Positions 9,080 through 17,301 of a stretch of 64,000 nt of DNA are shown here, piece after piece. The position numbers and the translations under genes are program-made. The notes beneath the pieces are model-generated. The model ran no database searches. It was not told the origin of the DNA and worked only from the letters and a program-made list of their open reading frames with translations. Origin of the DNA: Hassallia byssoidea VB512170 (lineage in GTDB: Bacteria; Cyanobacteriota; Cyanobacteriia; Cyanobacteriales; Nostocaceae); the NCBI RefSeq assembly GCF_000817785.2, contig NZ_JTCM02000017.1, positions 1-64,000 of the forward strand, read 5' to 3'. How positions within the stretch are numbered: the first letter of the stretch is position 1; the number at the start of each line of letters is the position of its first letter.

Positions 9080-9910
9080 ATGAAAAAATACAGAAAATTT
9101 GTTAAGCGCCTATTGTTATTAGCTACGCCGATGGTAGCAAGTTCTGTGTTAGCAAGCACACCAAGTCAAGCTGCTAGTTTGGCTTTATCTAAGAGTCAAG
9201 TAAAATTTACAGATTTCAATCAAAGCCTTTCTGCCGAGCCTATAGTTAGAAGTAATACTGACACTTTTACTAATGCCAACAAAGGCACAGTAGATGCAAA
9301 GGCAAATGCAGAAGCTACTTTTTACAATACACCAAAACCATCTGCAAGCAATTTTGCTTTTAGCCAAGCTTCGGGTAAAGGGGAAAAATACTTTGGTATA
9401 GCAAAAAGTTTCGCCCAAGTTATTGCTGACTTTGCTATAGAAGCCAATGAATCTTTTTCTTTCAACTTTACAAGTGACCTCAATCTGCTAACAGCAATAG
9501 ATAACCCACAGTTAGAAAATGCTATAGCCACTGGCACAACATCTTTTGCTTTATTCGACATCGATAATCACAGTATTGTAGACTATTTTAGCGTTGTCGG
9601 TAATCTCAACACCGCAGGCAATGGCGATAGTCTAGAATTACAAAACACTGACAATATCAGTTTCAGTCGTCAAAGCCAAGAAAAGATTTTTGGAGGAAAC
9701 GAAGAACTTGCTAAAGCTTATTTTGAAGGTTATTATCAACGTACTTTTACTGACAAAATAAATCTGCGTTTGATAGAATTTGAAGCAAATCAGGCTAGAG
9801 TTGTTGCAGTACCTGAAGCACCTAATGTAGCTTCTTTTTTAGTAGCGGGCTTAATTGGTGCTGCTTTGAAGCGTAAAAGTATTGCTTTTCGGCGCGTTAG
9901 GCGCAAGTGA
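9080..9910 (+). CDS. PEP-CTERM-type surface protein A
   Basis: A 276-residue secreted protein. A cleavable signal peptide (MKKYRKFVKRLLLLATPMVA…SQAA, about residues 1–31) precedes a beta-rich, Asn/Asp/Ser/Phe-rich domain. The C-terminus has the tripartite sorting signal: a PEP-like motif read here as VPEAP, a hydrophobic helix (VASFLVAGLIGAAL) and a basic tail (KRKS…RRVRRK). Exosortase-type systems process such tails. The frame opens at 8966, but ATG at 9080 begins a typical signal peptide and matches the start of its paralogue at 20279. The two are homologous throughout, including FSFNF, DNP, A/E-N-A and FFSVVGNL-type segments, and each precedes a leader-peptide/exporter unit. Confidence 0.8.
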   Translation: MKKYRKFVKRLLLLATPMVASSVLASTPSQAASLALSKSQVKFTDFNQSLSAEPIVRSNTDTFTNANKGTVDAKANAEATFYNTPKPSASNFAFSQASGKGEKYFGIAKSFAQVIADFAIEANESFSFNFTSDLNLLTAIDNPQLENAIATGTTSFALFDIDNHSIVDYFSVVGNLNTAGNGDSLELQNTDNISFSRQSQEKIFGGNEELAKAYFEGYYQRTFTDKINLRLIEFEANQARVVAVPEAPNVASFLVAGLIGAALKRKSIAFRRVRRK

Positions 9911-10363
9911 TTTATGCTTGTCTAAGCCATCTTTGTGGAATAGACTTCAAGACTCATTCCTAATTTTAACGTGAATTCGATGGACCTAACCCCAACCCGT
10001 TCCCTACAAGGGAAGGGGCGAGCCCTACGCTCGCTCCTCTGGGGACAGGCTTCAAGGGTTCGGGGAGACGCGAAGCGCGAACATCACTCATTTGTCGTGG
10101 GGAAAAAGCGGATCTACCTAACTTGCCTGTCCCCATAAGGCGATGGGTTTTTGCAAGGGCTAAAAATGAAGGTTTTTAAGCCTCTCCCAGTAATAAAAGC
10201 TGCTCCTCTTCCCTCCCCTCTTAGGGGAGGGTTAGGGAGGGGTGGGGGAGCCAGTGCGGTCTTGGGGATCACCTGCGTGAAGCACAGCCGCGTGAGAGGA
10301 ATGGAAGCGGGGTTCTTTAAATTTGTCGAACTCAGGTTAATTTTAGCCTCTAAATAAATGCAG

Positions 10364-10409
10364 AAAAGCTATTGAGTAGCCATGTTAAGGCAGTACTCAA
10401 TAGCTTTTT
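10364..10409. terminator. Bidirectional terminator
   Basis: The 15-bp perfect arms AAAAGCTATTGAGTA / TACTCAATAGCTTTT flank a 15-nt loop, with T-runs on both strands. It can stop the rightward PEP-CTERM A transcript and the leftward peptide transcript. Confidence 0.75.
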
Positions 10410-10447
10410 GAATTGAACAGGACTTACGCAATCCGACGTCGTAAGTA

Positions 10448-10469
10448 GCGGTAATTCATGAATTACCGC
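10448..10469. repeat. 22-bp perfect palindrome
   Basis: GCGGTAATTCA joined to its reverse complement with no spacer, 56 bp downstream of peptide A. It has no T-run; the role is unknown (transcript end, operator or repeat). Confidence 0.5.
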
Positions 10470-10524
10470 GACTGTATAATGTGTATGCACAATTATTTTT
10501 GCGCTCATTCCTATTCAAATTAAG

Positions 10525-10821
10525 CTAGTAAGCGGTGGTGCCGGAATAAGTTGAGACATACTGAGTGCCATCACTAACAGCGCCAGCTACTGCACCAGCG
10601 ACTGCTCCGCTAACGTAAGCCCCGATTACATAGCCATAACTACCAGTTTCTTTGTCAAAGAAGTGGTCTGTATAGTAGCCCTGAGAATGAGCGGAACTAG
10701 CACTAACTGACCACGCTCCTGTAGGGGAGTTAACGGTAATTCCTATTCCGCCTTGGATTTGACTACTACCAGAAATTTCACTTTCACAAAAGCTGAGGTC
10801 AAGAATTGTTATTCTGCTCAT
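10525..10821 (-). CDS. GG-leader peptide, DLSFCE type (unit 1)
   Basis: A 98-residue precursor-like peptide. The leader MSRITILDLSFCESEISG…QIQGG ends in a double glycine at residues 24–25, the usual cut site of C39 peptidase exporters. The predicted product (about 26–98) is Gly/Ala/Ser/Tyr/Val-rich, with an AVAGAVAGAV stretch and a Tyr/Thr-rich end, without Cys. A Shine–Dalgarno AAGGTG lies 6 nt before ATG. It pairs with the MIISD-type peptide upstream in the same order as the pair at 26594–27292, whose second member has the same MSRxxxxDLSFCE start. Product activity (bacteriocin-like, matrix or signalling) is unknown. Confidence 0.7.
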   Translation of the reverse strand: MSRITILDLSFCESEISGSSQIQGGIGITVNSPTGAWSVSASSAHSQGYYTDHFFDKETGSYGYVIGAYVSGAVAGAVAGAVSDGTQYVSTYSGTTAY

Positions 10822-10847
10822 AAGTCACCTTCTTGAGATAGCTATAT

Positions 10848-10875
10848 CGCTGAAAGCTGTTAAAAGCTTTCAGCG
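10848..10875. other. Hairpin between two leader-peptide genes
   Basis: Arms CGCTGAAAGCT / AGCTTTCAGCG around a 6-nt loop lie between the two peptide genes. The T-rich side is on the + strand, so on the gene strand it is more likely a processing or attenuation hairpin than a terminator. An equivalent hairpin lies between the paired peptides of unit 2. Confidence 0.5.
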
Positions 10876-10978
10876 ATTTTATTTTTCAAGTGATTATTTA
10901 CAAAGTTCTCAACTATTCATAACGAAGCGAAGGAACTTTAGAAATAACCTCTTAATATGGCGGTTGCCATATTAGTGC

Positions 10979-11218
10979 CTAAGCTGCCGCTGAACTAGAG
11001 GTAGAGCCAGAGGAGGCGCTGTTGTAGCCGTAGCCGTAGAAGTAGTCGTAGTAGTAGTAGCTATCTTTGTAAGCACTTGTAGAAGTGCTGGTGTAGGTAG
11101 AAGCATAGTTTGGACCATATGCAGATGCACCAGCATATGCATCAGCAAATGCATATCCGCCTTGAATGTTGTTGTCTTCGGTTGCAACTTCGATGTGAGA
11201 GATATCTGAAATAATCAT
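10979..11218 (-). CDS. GG-leader peptide, MIISD type, Tyr-rich (unit 1)
   Basis: A 79-residue peptide with leader MIISDISHIEVATEDNNIQGG (GG at 20–21) and a strong AGGA before ATG. The post-GG part has almost no charge and is Ala/Ser/Tyr/Thr-rich, with a striking aromatic block YYYYDYFYGYGY (residues 54–65) and a Ser/Ala tail. The leader resembles those at 27292, 26263 and 24054 (I-x-D-L/I-x-x-[IL]), which defines a local family with conserved leaders and variable cores. The parvulin–HlyD–C39 exporter genes lie directly upstream on the same strand and are the likely secretion route (inference). Confidence 0.72.
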   Translation of the reverse strand: MIISDISHIEVATEDNNIQGGYAFADAYAGASAYGPNYASTYTSTSTSAYKDSYYYYDYFYGYGYNSASSGSTSSSAAA

Positions 11219-11620
11219 GGTTGTTTCCTTGAAATTGTTGTTTTTTCTGGTTTACATGCCACCAAGTTGTTTTCTTTCGGTGACACTATTAATTTAACAA
11301 TATCTAATTAAAAACACAAGAGATTCTAGAGTCTTTTCTAGCAATTTCATAAAAGCTTTTTTTCTTTTTTATCATCTTAAATTACTCTATTTTTAAACAG
11401 CAAAATACTCCTAAATCAGGTTAAATAAAACTTTTTAGCCACACAAAAAGTTCTATCTCTCTTCATTTAGTGAGTACAAATAATATTATTTAAAATAACT
11501 TTTATCCCCAAAATTCATGGAAAATCATCAATTTTAGACATATTTTTAACCACAAAAAGATAGTTTATGAGACATCAAATACAAGCTGGTATTAAATTTT
11601 TGGTAAAACCGAGGACGCAA
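11219..11620. other. Gene-free region upstream of peptide operon
   Basis: About 400 bp of A+T-rich DNA separates the foldase gene from the peptide pair on the same strand. No ORF is supported. A promoter for the peptides is expected here, and an equivalent ~460-bp gap occurs at 27293–27756. Confidence 0.5.
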
Positions 11621-12403
11621 TTAAGCTGGTTGTGTAAGTGGCTGTACTGGCTGAGAATTTTTATCCCCTTCCAAATCAATCAAAATTTCTTGTTTCTCAA
11701 TCTGTTGCTTTAACCAATCAGAAAACAATTCTTGCAAAATATTGCTACGCGATCGCTCATCTAATTCGGGTTGAATTATTTCTTCTACCAAAATTAAATA
11801 CACACCTTTTGGCGTGGTGATTGGCTTGAGAATCTCTGGGGGAGTGGCAGCAAATACAGCCGCAGCGATTTCTGGGCGAAATTCTCCGCGTCTTTTGATT
11901 CCTTGATATCCACCAACGCGGCGGATTTCTGGATTTAGGATGTACTCGCGGGCGATTTCTTGAAAACTAACTTCGCCTTCTTGCAGTGCATAAAACAATT
12001 CCAACGCCACGTCTCTATCATCAAAGATGATTTCATAAGTAACTGCGCCAAAATAATTGAGTTTGTTTTGATAAAAGAACGCTTCGACTTTATCTGCAAA
12101 TAGATGAAAAGCTAATTTCTTTGCGAGTATGTCTTTATGAACTAACTCTTCAAAGTCTTCGACAGAAAGATGATGTTTTTTTAACCATGCTAAGGTGTCT
12201 GCTGCTTTGACAAGTTTTTTTGCAAATCGTAGCCTATCTCCTTCTTGCTGTAGTTCTGATTCTGCGACTTTAATACCTGCTTCTTTGGCAGCATCGACAA
12301 TAATTTTTTGCCTAGCTATAGCCTCTACTAAATCAGGAACTTGGCAAGATAGTTTAATGCAGTGAATTATGTCTTCAGGCGAAATAAAAAGAGGTGTGGA
12401 CAT
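11621..12403 (-). CDS. Parvulin-like foldase of exporter unit 1
   Basis: A 260-residue protein with a helical SurA/PpiC-like N-terminal region (about 1–110) and a parvulin-like domain (about 120–215: VTYEIIFDDRDVALELFYALQEGEVSFQEIARE … PPEILKPITTPKGVYLILVEE). Such proteins are usually annotated as peptidylprolyl isomerases beside cyanobacterial HlyD/C39 exporters. It has no signal peptide, so unlike SurA it should act in the cytosol, perhaps on the peptides before export (inference). It lies 98 bp downstream of the HlyD gene on the same strand. It is clearly paralogous to 27757–28539 and more distantly to 36032–36859. Confidence 0.75.
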   Translation of the reverse strand: MSTPLFISPEDIIHCIKLSCQVPDLVEAIARQKIIVDAAKEAGIKVAESELQQEGDRLRFAKKLVKAADTLAWLKKHHLSVEDFEELVHKDILAKKLAFHLFADKVEAFFYQNKLNYFGAVTYEIIFDDRDVALELFYALQEGEVSFQEIAREYILNPEIRRVGGYQGIKRRGEFRPEIAAAVFAATPPEILKPITTPKGVYLILVEEIIQPELDERSRSNILQELFSDWLKQQIEKQEILIDLEGDKNSQPVQPLTQPA

Positions 12404-12423
12404 GATATAGTACCTGGAAGAAT

Positions 12424-12478
12424 TGTAGTAAGCACTAAAGTGCTTAAACCGATGAGCGGTAAACCGCTCACTACGAAC
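12424..12478. repeat. Dispersed palindromic repeat (GTAGT…ACTACGAAC type)
   Basis: GTAGTAAGCACTAAAGTGCTT is followed by GAGCGGTAAACCGCTC and ACTACGAAC. The same architecture (TTCGTAGTGAG…CTCACTACG) is seen at 45719–45746 and partly at 58426–58440. It fills the HlyD–foldase gap. Confidence 0.65.
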
Positions 12479-12501
12479 AAAAAAGCAGATACGCCCAATG
12501 A

Positions 12502-14058
12502 CTAAAGCTCTATACCGCCTTTTTTGAATTTTTGAAATGGCTCTAAGATGAAGTCAATAACGCGCCGCTGACGGACAATGACCTCGGCTGTTGCTGTTTG
12601 ACCGGGGCTTAATTGAATGTGTTGATTGCCATTCTGAATATAAGGTTTATCCAAGGTAATTTCTAATTCAAAGCTTTCGATATTACCTTGGGGTGTTTGC
12701 TGCACTTTCGTATCAGGTGAAATCCAATTGACGCGCCCTTGAACTATTCCATATTCTTGGAATGGATAGGCATCGAATTTTATTTTTACTGGCATTCCTA
12801 CTTTCAAGAAGCCACTTTCGGTGCTGGGTATATTCGCTTTGAGTACGAAGCCAGCATTTTTCGGGGCAATTTGGGCAATCCTTTGACCTGGTTGTAATAC
12901 TTCTCCTGGCTTGGAAACTGGTAATTCAAAAATCATGCCATCAACAGGCGATCGCACTATTCTTTGCTTTAACTGAAGCTTTAGGGATATAATCTGGCTT
13001 CGGGTTTGAACGATTTGCCATCGCGCATCACCGATTTGCGTTTGCAGCGATTTCAGCTGTTCCTGAGTTCTCAGCACAGCTAGTTTCCCAGCATTCACCA
13101 CACTTTGATAGCTGCTTTGCTCTTCTTGCAGTCTAAGTTTTGCTTGCTTGATATCAGACTCCAACTGGTTGATTGTTGTCTGATAGCGACTGAGTTCTTC
13201 AGCTAAACGTAATTGAGCTTGTTTGACATCGGATTGCGCTTTCTGGTAAAGTCGTTTGCTTTCTTGTTCTTCTTTTCGCAGTTGGTCAATTTGGTTTACG
13301 GAAACCGCACCATCCTTTACGAGTTGGCTAAAGCGTTCGACTTGTCTGGAATCTATACTTAAACGACCGAGAGCCGACTTTTGGTCATTCTGACTGGTGC
13401 TAATCTGTTGCTGTGCTTGACTGACTAATGACTGTTTTTCTAACTTTTGTAAATTGTAACTACTCTGTTTAGCTTCAAGATTCTGCCGTGCTTGATTAAT
13501 TTGGGCAATCTTTTCTAATTCTTGAGATTTGTTTTGTTGCTCTTGAACGCTAATTGCTAACTGTAATTGGTTTTTGAGTAGTTCTTGTTGTGCCTGCTGG
13601 TTTTGTAGTCCATAAAACTTGGCTTCTGCTTGTTGCAAATCGGTTTGCAGAACATCAGATTCCAGTTCTAGAAGAATTTGCCCTGTTCTTACGTTGTCTC
13701 CTTCTTTGACTTTGACAGCAGTGACGCTACCCCCAGAACGACTATCTAATTTTTGCGTTGCTCCTTTGGGTTCTATCCGTCCTCTAGCGCTCCCGGTTTC
13801 ATCGACTTTGGAGAGAATTGACCAAGGTATGATAATCACGACAAAGCCAGTTAGCATATACACCAAAGAGCGTGTCCAAACTTTGGGTAAGGCATCTAAC
13901 AGTTCTTCAGTTCCGTAGAACCATTCCTTCGCTTCGCTGGTTTCTTCTGTCTGAGGATTTATCTCAGTAAATTCACTGTTGTCAATGTAAGCTTTCTCCG
14001 TGTCATCTGCTTCTATATGTGCAAGGGGGGATGGTGAATTGCGGGATGGGTGTGGCAT
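12502..14058 (-). CDS. HlyD-family membrane fusion protein, unit 1
   Basis: Adaptor linking an inner-membrane ABC exporter to the periplasm or outer membrane in type I-like secretion. A cytosolic N-terminus and one transmembrane helix (VYMLTGFVVIIIPWSIL, about 76–92) are followed by a biotinyl-lipoyl-like half (GGSVTAVKVKEGDNVRTGQ), a long Gln-rich coiled coil (about 165–355) and the returning lipoyl/beta-barrel part (IVRSPVDGMIFELP … GQTATAEVIVRQRRVIDFILEPF). The frame is open 43 codons further, but that part comes from G-rich repeats; ATG at 14058 has AAGGA 5 nt upstream and gives 518 residues, matching the 517 of its paralogue at 28893–30446. Confidence 0.88.
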   Translation of the reverse strand: MPHPSRNSPSPLAHIEADDTEKAYIDNSEFTEINPQTEETSEAKEWFYGTEELLDALPKVWTRSLVYMLTGFVVIIIPWSILSKVDETGSARGRIEPKGATQKLDSRSGGSVTAVKVKEGDNVRTGQILLELESDVLQTDLQQAEAKFYGLQNQQAQQELLKNQLQLAISVQEQQNKSQELEKIAQINQARQNLEAKQSSYNLQKLEKQSLVSQAQQQISTSQNDQKSALGRLSIDSRQVERFSQLVKDGAVSVNQIDQLRKEEQESKRLYQKAQSDVKQAQLRLAEELSRYQTTINQLESDIKQAKLRLQEEQSSYQSVVNAGKLAVLRTQEQLKSLQTQIGDARWQIVQTRSQIISLKLQLKQRIVRSPVDGMIFELPVSKPGEVLQPGQRIAQIAPKNAGFVLKANIPSTESGFLKVGMPVKIKFDAYPFQEYGIVQGRVNWISPDTKVQQTPQGNIESFELEITLDKPYIQNGNQHIQLSPGQTATAEVIVRQRRVIDFILEPFQKFKKGGIEL

Positions 14059-14247
14059 AGTTTCCTTTCCACGATGGGGAGGGGGGGAGGGGGAGATGGG
14101 GGGAGAGGGGGACAAGGGGACTCCTTGGAGACAAGGAGACAAGGGAGACAATAAGAACTCCGCGCCTCTTGTACAGACGTTCCACACAGAACGTCTCTAG
14201 CGTGCCTTCTCTTGTACAGACGTTCCATACAGAACGTCTCTACTGAC
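14059..14247. repeat. Purine tract and paired GACGTTC hairpins
   Basis: A GGGGGAGG/GGGGACAAGG tract (about 14078–14152) is followed by two direct copies of a hairpin AGACGTTC-CAYACA-GAACGTCT (about 14175 and 14220). Related AGAGACGTTC hairpins occur at 51844–51873 and 59704–59730, so this is a dispersed palindromic repeat. Confidence 0.7.
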
Positions 14248-17200
14248 TTAACCTGCTTGCGCGAGTTGTTGTTGATTCAGATAGTAGTAATGACCTTTTT
14301 TAGCGATTAAGTCTTCGTGAGTACCGCTTTCCACTAAGACACCTCCATCTAACACCAGAATTAAGTCAGCATTCCGCACGGTGGAAAGCCGATGGGCTAT
14401 GATTAAGCTTGTCCGCCCTTGGAGAATTGTTTTTAAATTGTTCTGAATAATGCGTTCTGATTCGGTGTCGAGATTACTGGTGGCTTCATCGAAAATTAAT
14501 AAGCGCGGATTACCAAGCATTGCACGAGCGATCGCTAAACGTTGGCGTTGTCCACCGGAAAGCATTCCGCCACCTTCACCGATTTGGGTTTCATAACCCA
14601 TTGGTAATTGTTGAATAAATTCATCTGCCCCTGCCAGATGCGCCGCTTCGGTAATTGCTTCTAAGGAAGCGTCTGGATGAGCTATACCGATATTTTCGCG
14701 GATTGTACCGCCAAACAGAAAGTTCTCTTGATCGACGACACCGATCTGGGTTCTGAGCGATCGCAAAGAGATACCCTTGATATCATGACCATCAATGAAA
14801 ACTTTGCCATCTGTCGGCGGATATAAACCCAAAATTAATTTGGAAAGTGTTGTTTTCCCGCTTCCGCTACGCCCCACCACGGCAATCATTTGCTCTGGTT
14901 TAATTTCAAAGCTGATATTTTCTAAGATGTTGATATCGCTTTCTGGGTGATAGCGGAAAGTGACGTTATCAAAGCGGATGTTCGCGCGAAGTTTGCCTAA
15001 AGACTTACGGTCAGAGGTAAGCAAGTCTTCTTCTGGTTCCGCTTCTAAGACATCGTTCAGCCGTTCCACAGAAATGAAAATTTCTTGCAATTGATTCCAA
15101 ACTCCTGCCAATCGCTTGAAGGGACTGATAACATTGCCCATCAACATATTGAAAGCAATTAATTGTCCGATGGTAAGTTGATGATTAATCACCAACGATG
15201 CCCCATACCACAGCAATCCTGTAGATGTCAAAGTATCAATGCTGCCGCTGATAACTTGCAAGCGAATGTTAATTACCTGTGCCTTGAAGCCTTTTTTCAC
15301 CAAAGTATTTAGCAGTTCTTCCCAACGCCAGCGCACTGTCTGCTCAATTGCCATTGAGCGCACAGAACGAATACCTGTGAGTGATTGAATTAGATAGCTA
15401 TTCTCTTGGGCACCAGCATTAAAAATCTCTCTCGACATCCGCCGCAAAATATTGGTACTTGCCAATGCCAAGATGAAAAATGGCGGCACAATCAACAGTA
15501 CCAGCAACGCCATGCCTTGGTTGTACCAAAACATCGCTGCCAAATAGATAACTATTGTCAATAAATCCAGAAGGATGGATAGCGTTTCCCCTGTGAGGAA
15601 ACTCTGTATTTTCTGGTTTTCTTGGATACGGGAAACAATATCGCCGACGTAACGAGACTCAAAGTACGACAAAGGCAAGCGGAAGGTCTGTTTCATAAAA
15701 CCCACCAGCAGCGCTACACTCACACGGTTGGCAGTGTGCGACAGCAGATATTGCCGCACGGCGTTCATAACGATGCTGAAGAAGCCAAAAATTAGCAAGC
15801 CTAAACTGATAGCGGTTAAAGTGATGGTGCTGCCCTGGACAATCACTCTATCTAGCAGTAGCTGAGTAAATATTGGCGTGATTAATCCAAATACTTGGAG
15901 TAATAAAGAGGCGATAAATACCTCTAGCAGAATCTTCCAGTGAGGTTTGATTAAATTAGAGAATTGCCATAAAGAACTAGTAGCTTCTTCGGCGTTTTCT
16001 AATTCGCTGGTGGGTTGCAACAGCAATGCATATCCAGTCCAGCCGGCGTTGAATTGGGCTACTGTAAGGCTGCGTTGACCGATCGCCGGATCGCAGACAA
16101 TCACCCGCTTTTTGCTAATTTCATGAACGACTATGTAATGCTTGCCTTCCCAGTGAGCGATCGCTGGTAGTGGTTGTTCTGCTAATTTGTCGAGACTCGC
16201 TTTCACCGGACGGCTGGTAAAACCGAGAGTTTCGGCTGCTGTTACCAAGGCACGCATAGATGCACCGCTACGATTGGCATTGGTGAGTGAGCGCACTTTA
16301 TTGACGCTAAAACGCTTACCCCAGTGGCGACCAATCATTACCAAACAAGCTGCGCCACAGTCGGAGGCGCTGTGTTGAGCAAAGAAGGTATAATTTTTGC
16401 TCAAGCGTCCCCATAAATGCCCTGCTACGACTTTAGGTGAAGGAAAGTAAGGGCGTGGTTTTTTCGAGTTTGGTTTTGCAGTGCGATCGCCTGAAGCAGT
16501 TTGAGCATCGCGCTGCGGAAAGGGGATAATGTTTTTGGGGGAAGTAATTCGTTCTGGTTTGGATTTCCTCGTAGATGTCTGAGTCACCGGCTGTTCTGAG
16601 CCGATAATTGGTGCTAATTGCGGACAATGTTGTAGTGCGGTAGATACATCTGAATTCTTCAGAATGTAAAGGATACTGCTTTGGGTAGCCATCCATTGCG
16701 TTTGTCTTTCGGCTTCTGGAACCAAGAAATTTCCTGGTGTGATGCAATTATCTTTGTGCTTGAGTTGACCTTTGTATAACAACCACAGCTTGCTATCTTC
16801 AAATAATGAGGCATCAACAGAGCCAATTTCTACTTGATGTCGTTCAAATAGAGATAAAGCTTTGAGCATTCCCTGGTGTTTATTTTGACAACTCAGCAGG
16901 AAATCGCAAATTTCTGCGCGGGCATTCAGGCGATCGCCGATACTTGGATGTTGGCGAATTAATTCTTGCAGCGCTTCTAAGGGGATATAGCCAAGCTTTA
17001 AATTAACAGAAGCCCTAGCTGCGTAATTTGTCAACTCTTGTTTGGGAAACAGAGTCACCTCACCGAATGATTCTCCGCTGGTGAGAGTAGTAATTAAGTT
17101 ATCAGCACTATCTAATAGTCTGCATTTACCCGCCAGGATAATATAAATTCCCGGTTTTGCCGATGCTGCTTGCCAAAATTGCTTTGCCGGTGGTGGTTCG

Positions 17201-17301
17201 ACAATTTCCACCGCTGCCAAACACCTGTCAAGTTCGCTATCGCAAAGCGTCTCACCCATAACTTGGGTGAGTTGTTGACTTAACTGTTGCCGTGAAAACA
17301 C
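14248..17301 (-). CDS. C39-peptidase ABC exporter with cNMP-binding-like domains, unit 1
   Basis: About 1017 residues, HetC-like architecture. Counting from the upstream TTG (17316), a cyclic-nucleotide-binding-like domain is at about 34–125, with a second degenerate one at about 150–235. The C39 peptidase has Gln314, Cys320 (SDCGAAC), His393 and Asp409, all intact. The transmembrane domain spans about 460–740. The nucleotide-binding domain has Walker A GRSGSGKT (815–822), signature LSGGQ (919–923), Walker B with E944 and H975. It should cleave after GG and export leader peptides. The frame begins with TTG at 17316, but GTG at 17301 is preceded by GGGGG at 5 nt; both copies share this arrangement, so GTG is preferred. 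Its closest relative is 30652–33729. Confidence 0.9.
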   Translation of the reverse strand: MFSRQQLSQQLTQVMGETLCDSELDRCLAAVEIVEPPPAKQFWQAASAKPGIYIILAGKCRLLDSADNLITTLTSGESFGEVTLFPKQELTNYAARASVNLKLGYIPLEALQELIRQHPSIGDRLNARAEICDFLLSCQNKHQGMLKALSLFERHQVEIGSVDASLFEDSKLWLLYKGQLKHKDNCITPGNFLVPEAERQTQWMATQSSILYILKNSDVSTALQHCPQLAPIIGSEQPVTQTSTRKSKPERITSPKNIIPFPQRDAQTASGDRTAKPNSKKPRPYFPSPKVVAGHLWGRLSKNYTFFAQHSASDCGAACLVMIGRHWGKRFSVNKVRSLTNANRSGASMRALVTAAETLGFTSRPVKASLDKLAEQPLPAIAHWEGKHYIVVHEISKKRVIVCDPAIGQRSLTVAQFNAGWTGYALLLQPTSELENAEEATSSLWQFSNLIKPHWKILLEVFIASLLLQVFGLITPIFTQLLLDRVIVQGSTITLTAISLGLLIFGFFSIVMNAVRQYLLSHTANRVSVALLVGFMKQTFRLPLSYFESRYVGDIVSRIQENQKIQSFLTGETLSILLDLLTIVIYLAAMFWYNQGMALLVLLIVPPFFILALASTNILRRMSREIFNAGAQENSYLIQSLTGIRSVRSMAIEQTVRWRWEELLNTLVKKGFKAQVINIRLQVISGSIDTLTSTGLLWYGASLVINHQLTIGQLIAFNMLMGNVISPFKRLAGVWNQLQEIFISVERLNDVLEAEPEEDLLTSDRKSLGKLRANIRFDNVTFRYHPESDINILENISFEIKPEQMIAVVGRSGSGKTTLSKLILGLYPPTDGKVFIDGHDIKGISLRSLRTQIGVVDQENFLFGGTIRENIGIAHPDASLEAITEAAHLAGADEFIQQLPMGYETQIGEGGGMLSGGQRQRLAIARAMLGNPRLLIFDEATSNLDTESERIIQNNLKTILQGRTSLIIAHRLSTVRNADLILVLDGGVLVESGTHEDLIAKKGHYYYLNQQQLAQAG

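Larger units (their letters stand above)
9911..10524. other. Repeat-rich spacer
   Basis: No gene is supported. It holds a C/G-rich dispersed-repeat mosaic (about 9983–10300, with GGGAAGGGG, ATTTGTCGTGGGG and CCTCCCC…GGGGAGG palindromes), a bidirectional terminator (10364–10408) and a 22-bp palindrome (10448–10469). Confidence 0.6.

Noticed and set aside
10040-10110. GGGTTCGGGG with nearby stems, resembling a tRNA T-arm
   Set aside because: No cloverleaf, anticodon stem or acceptor pairing; it belongs to the GGAGACGCGAAGCG repeat mosaic.
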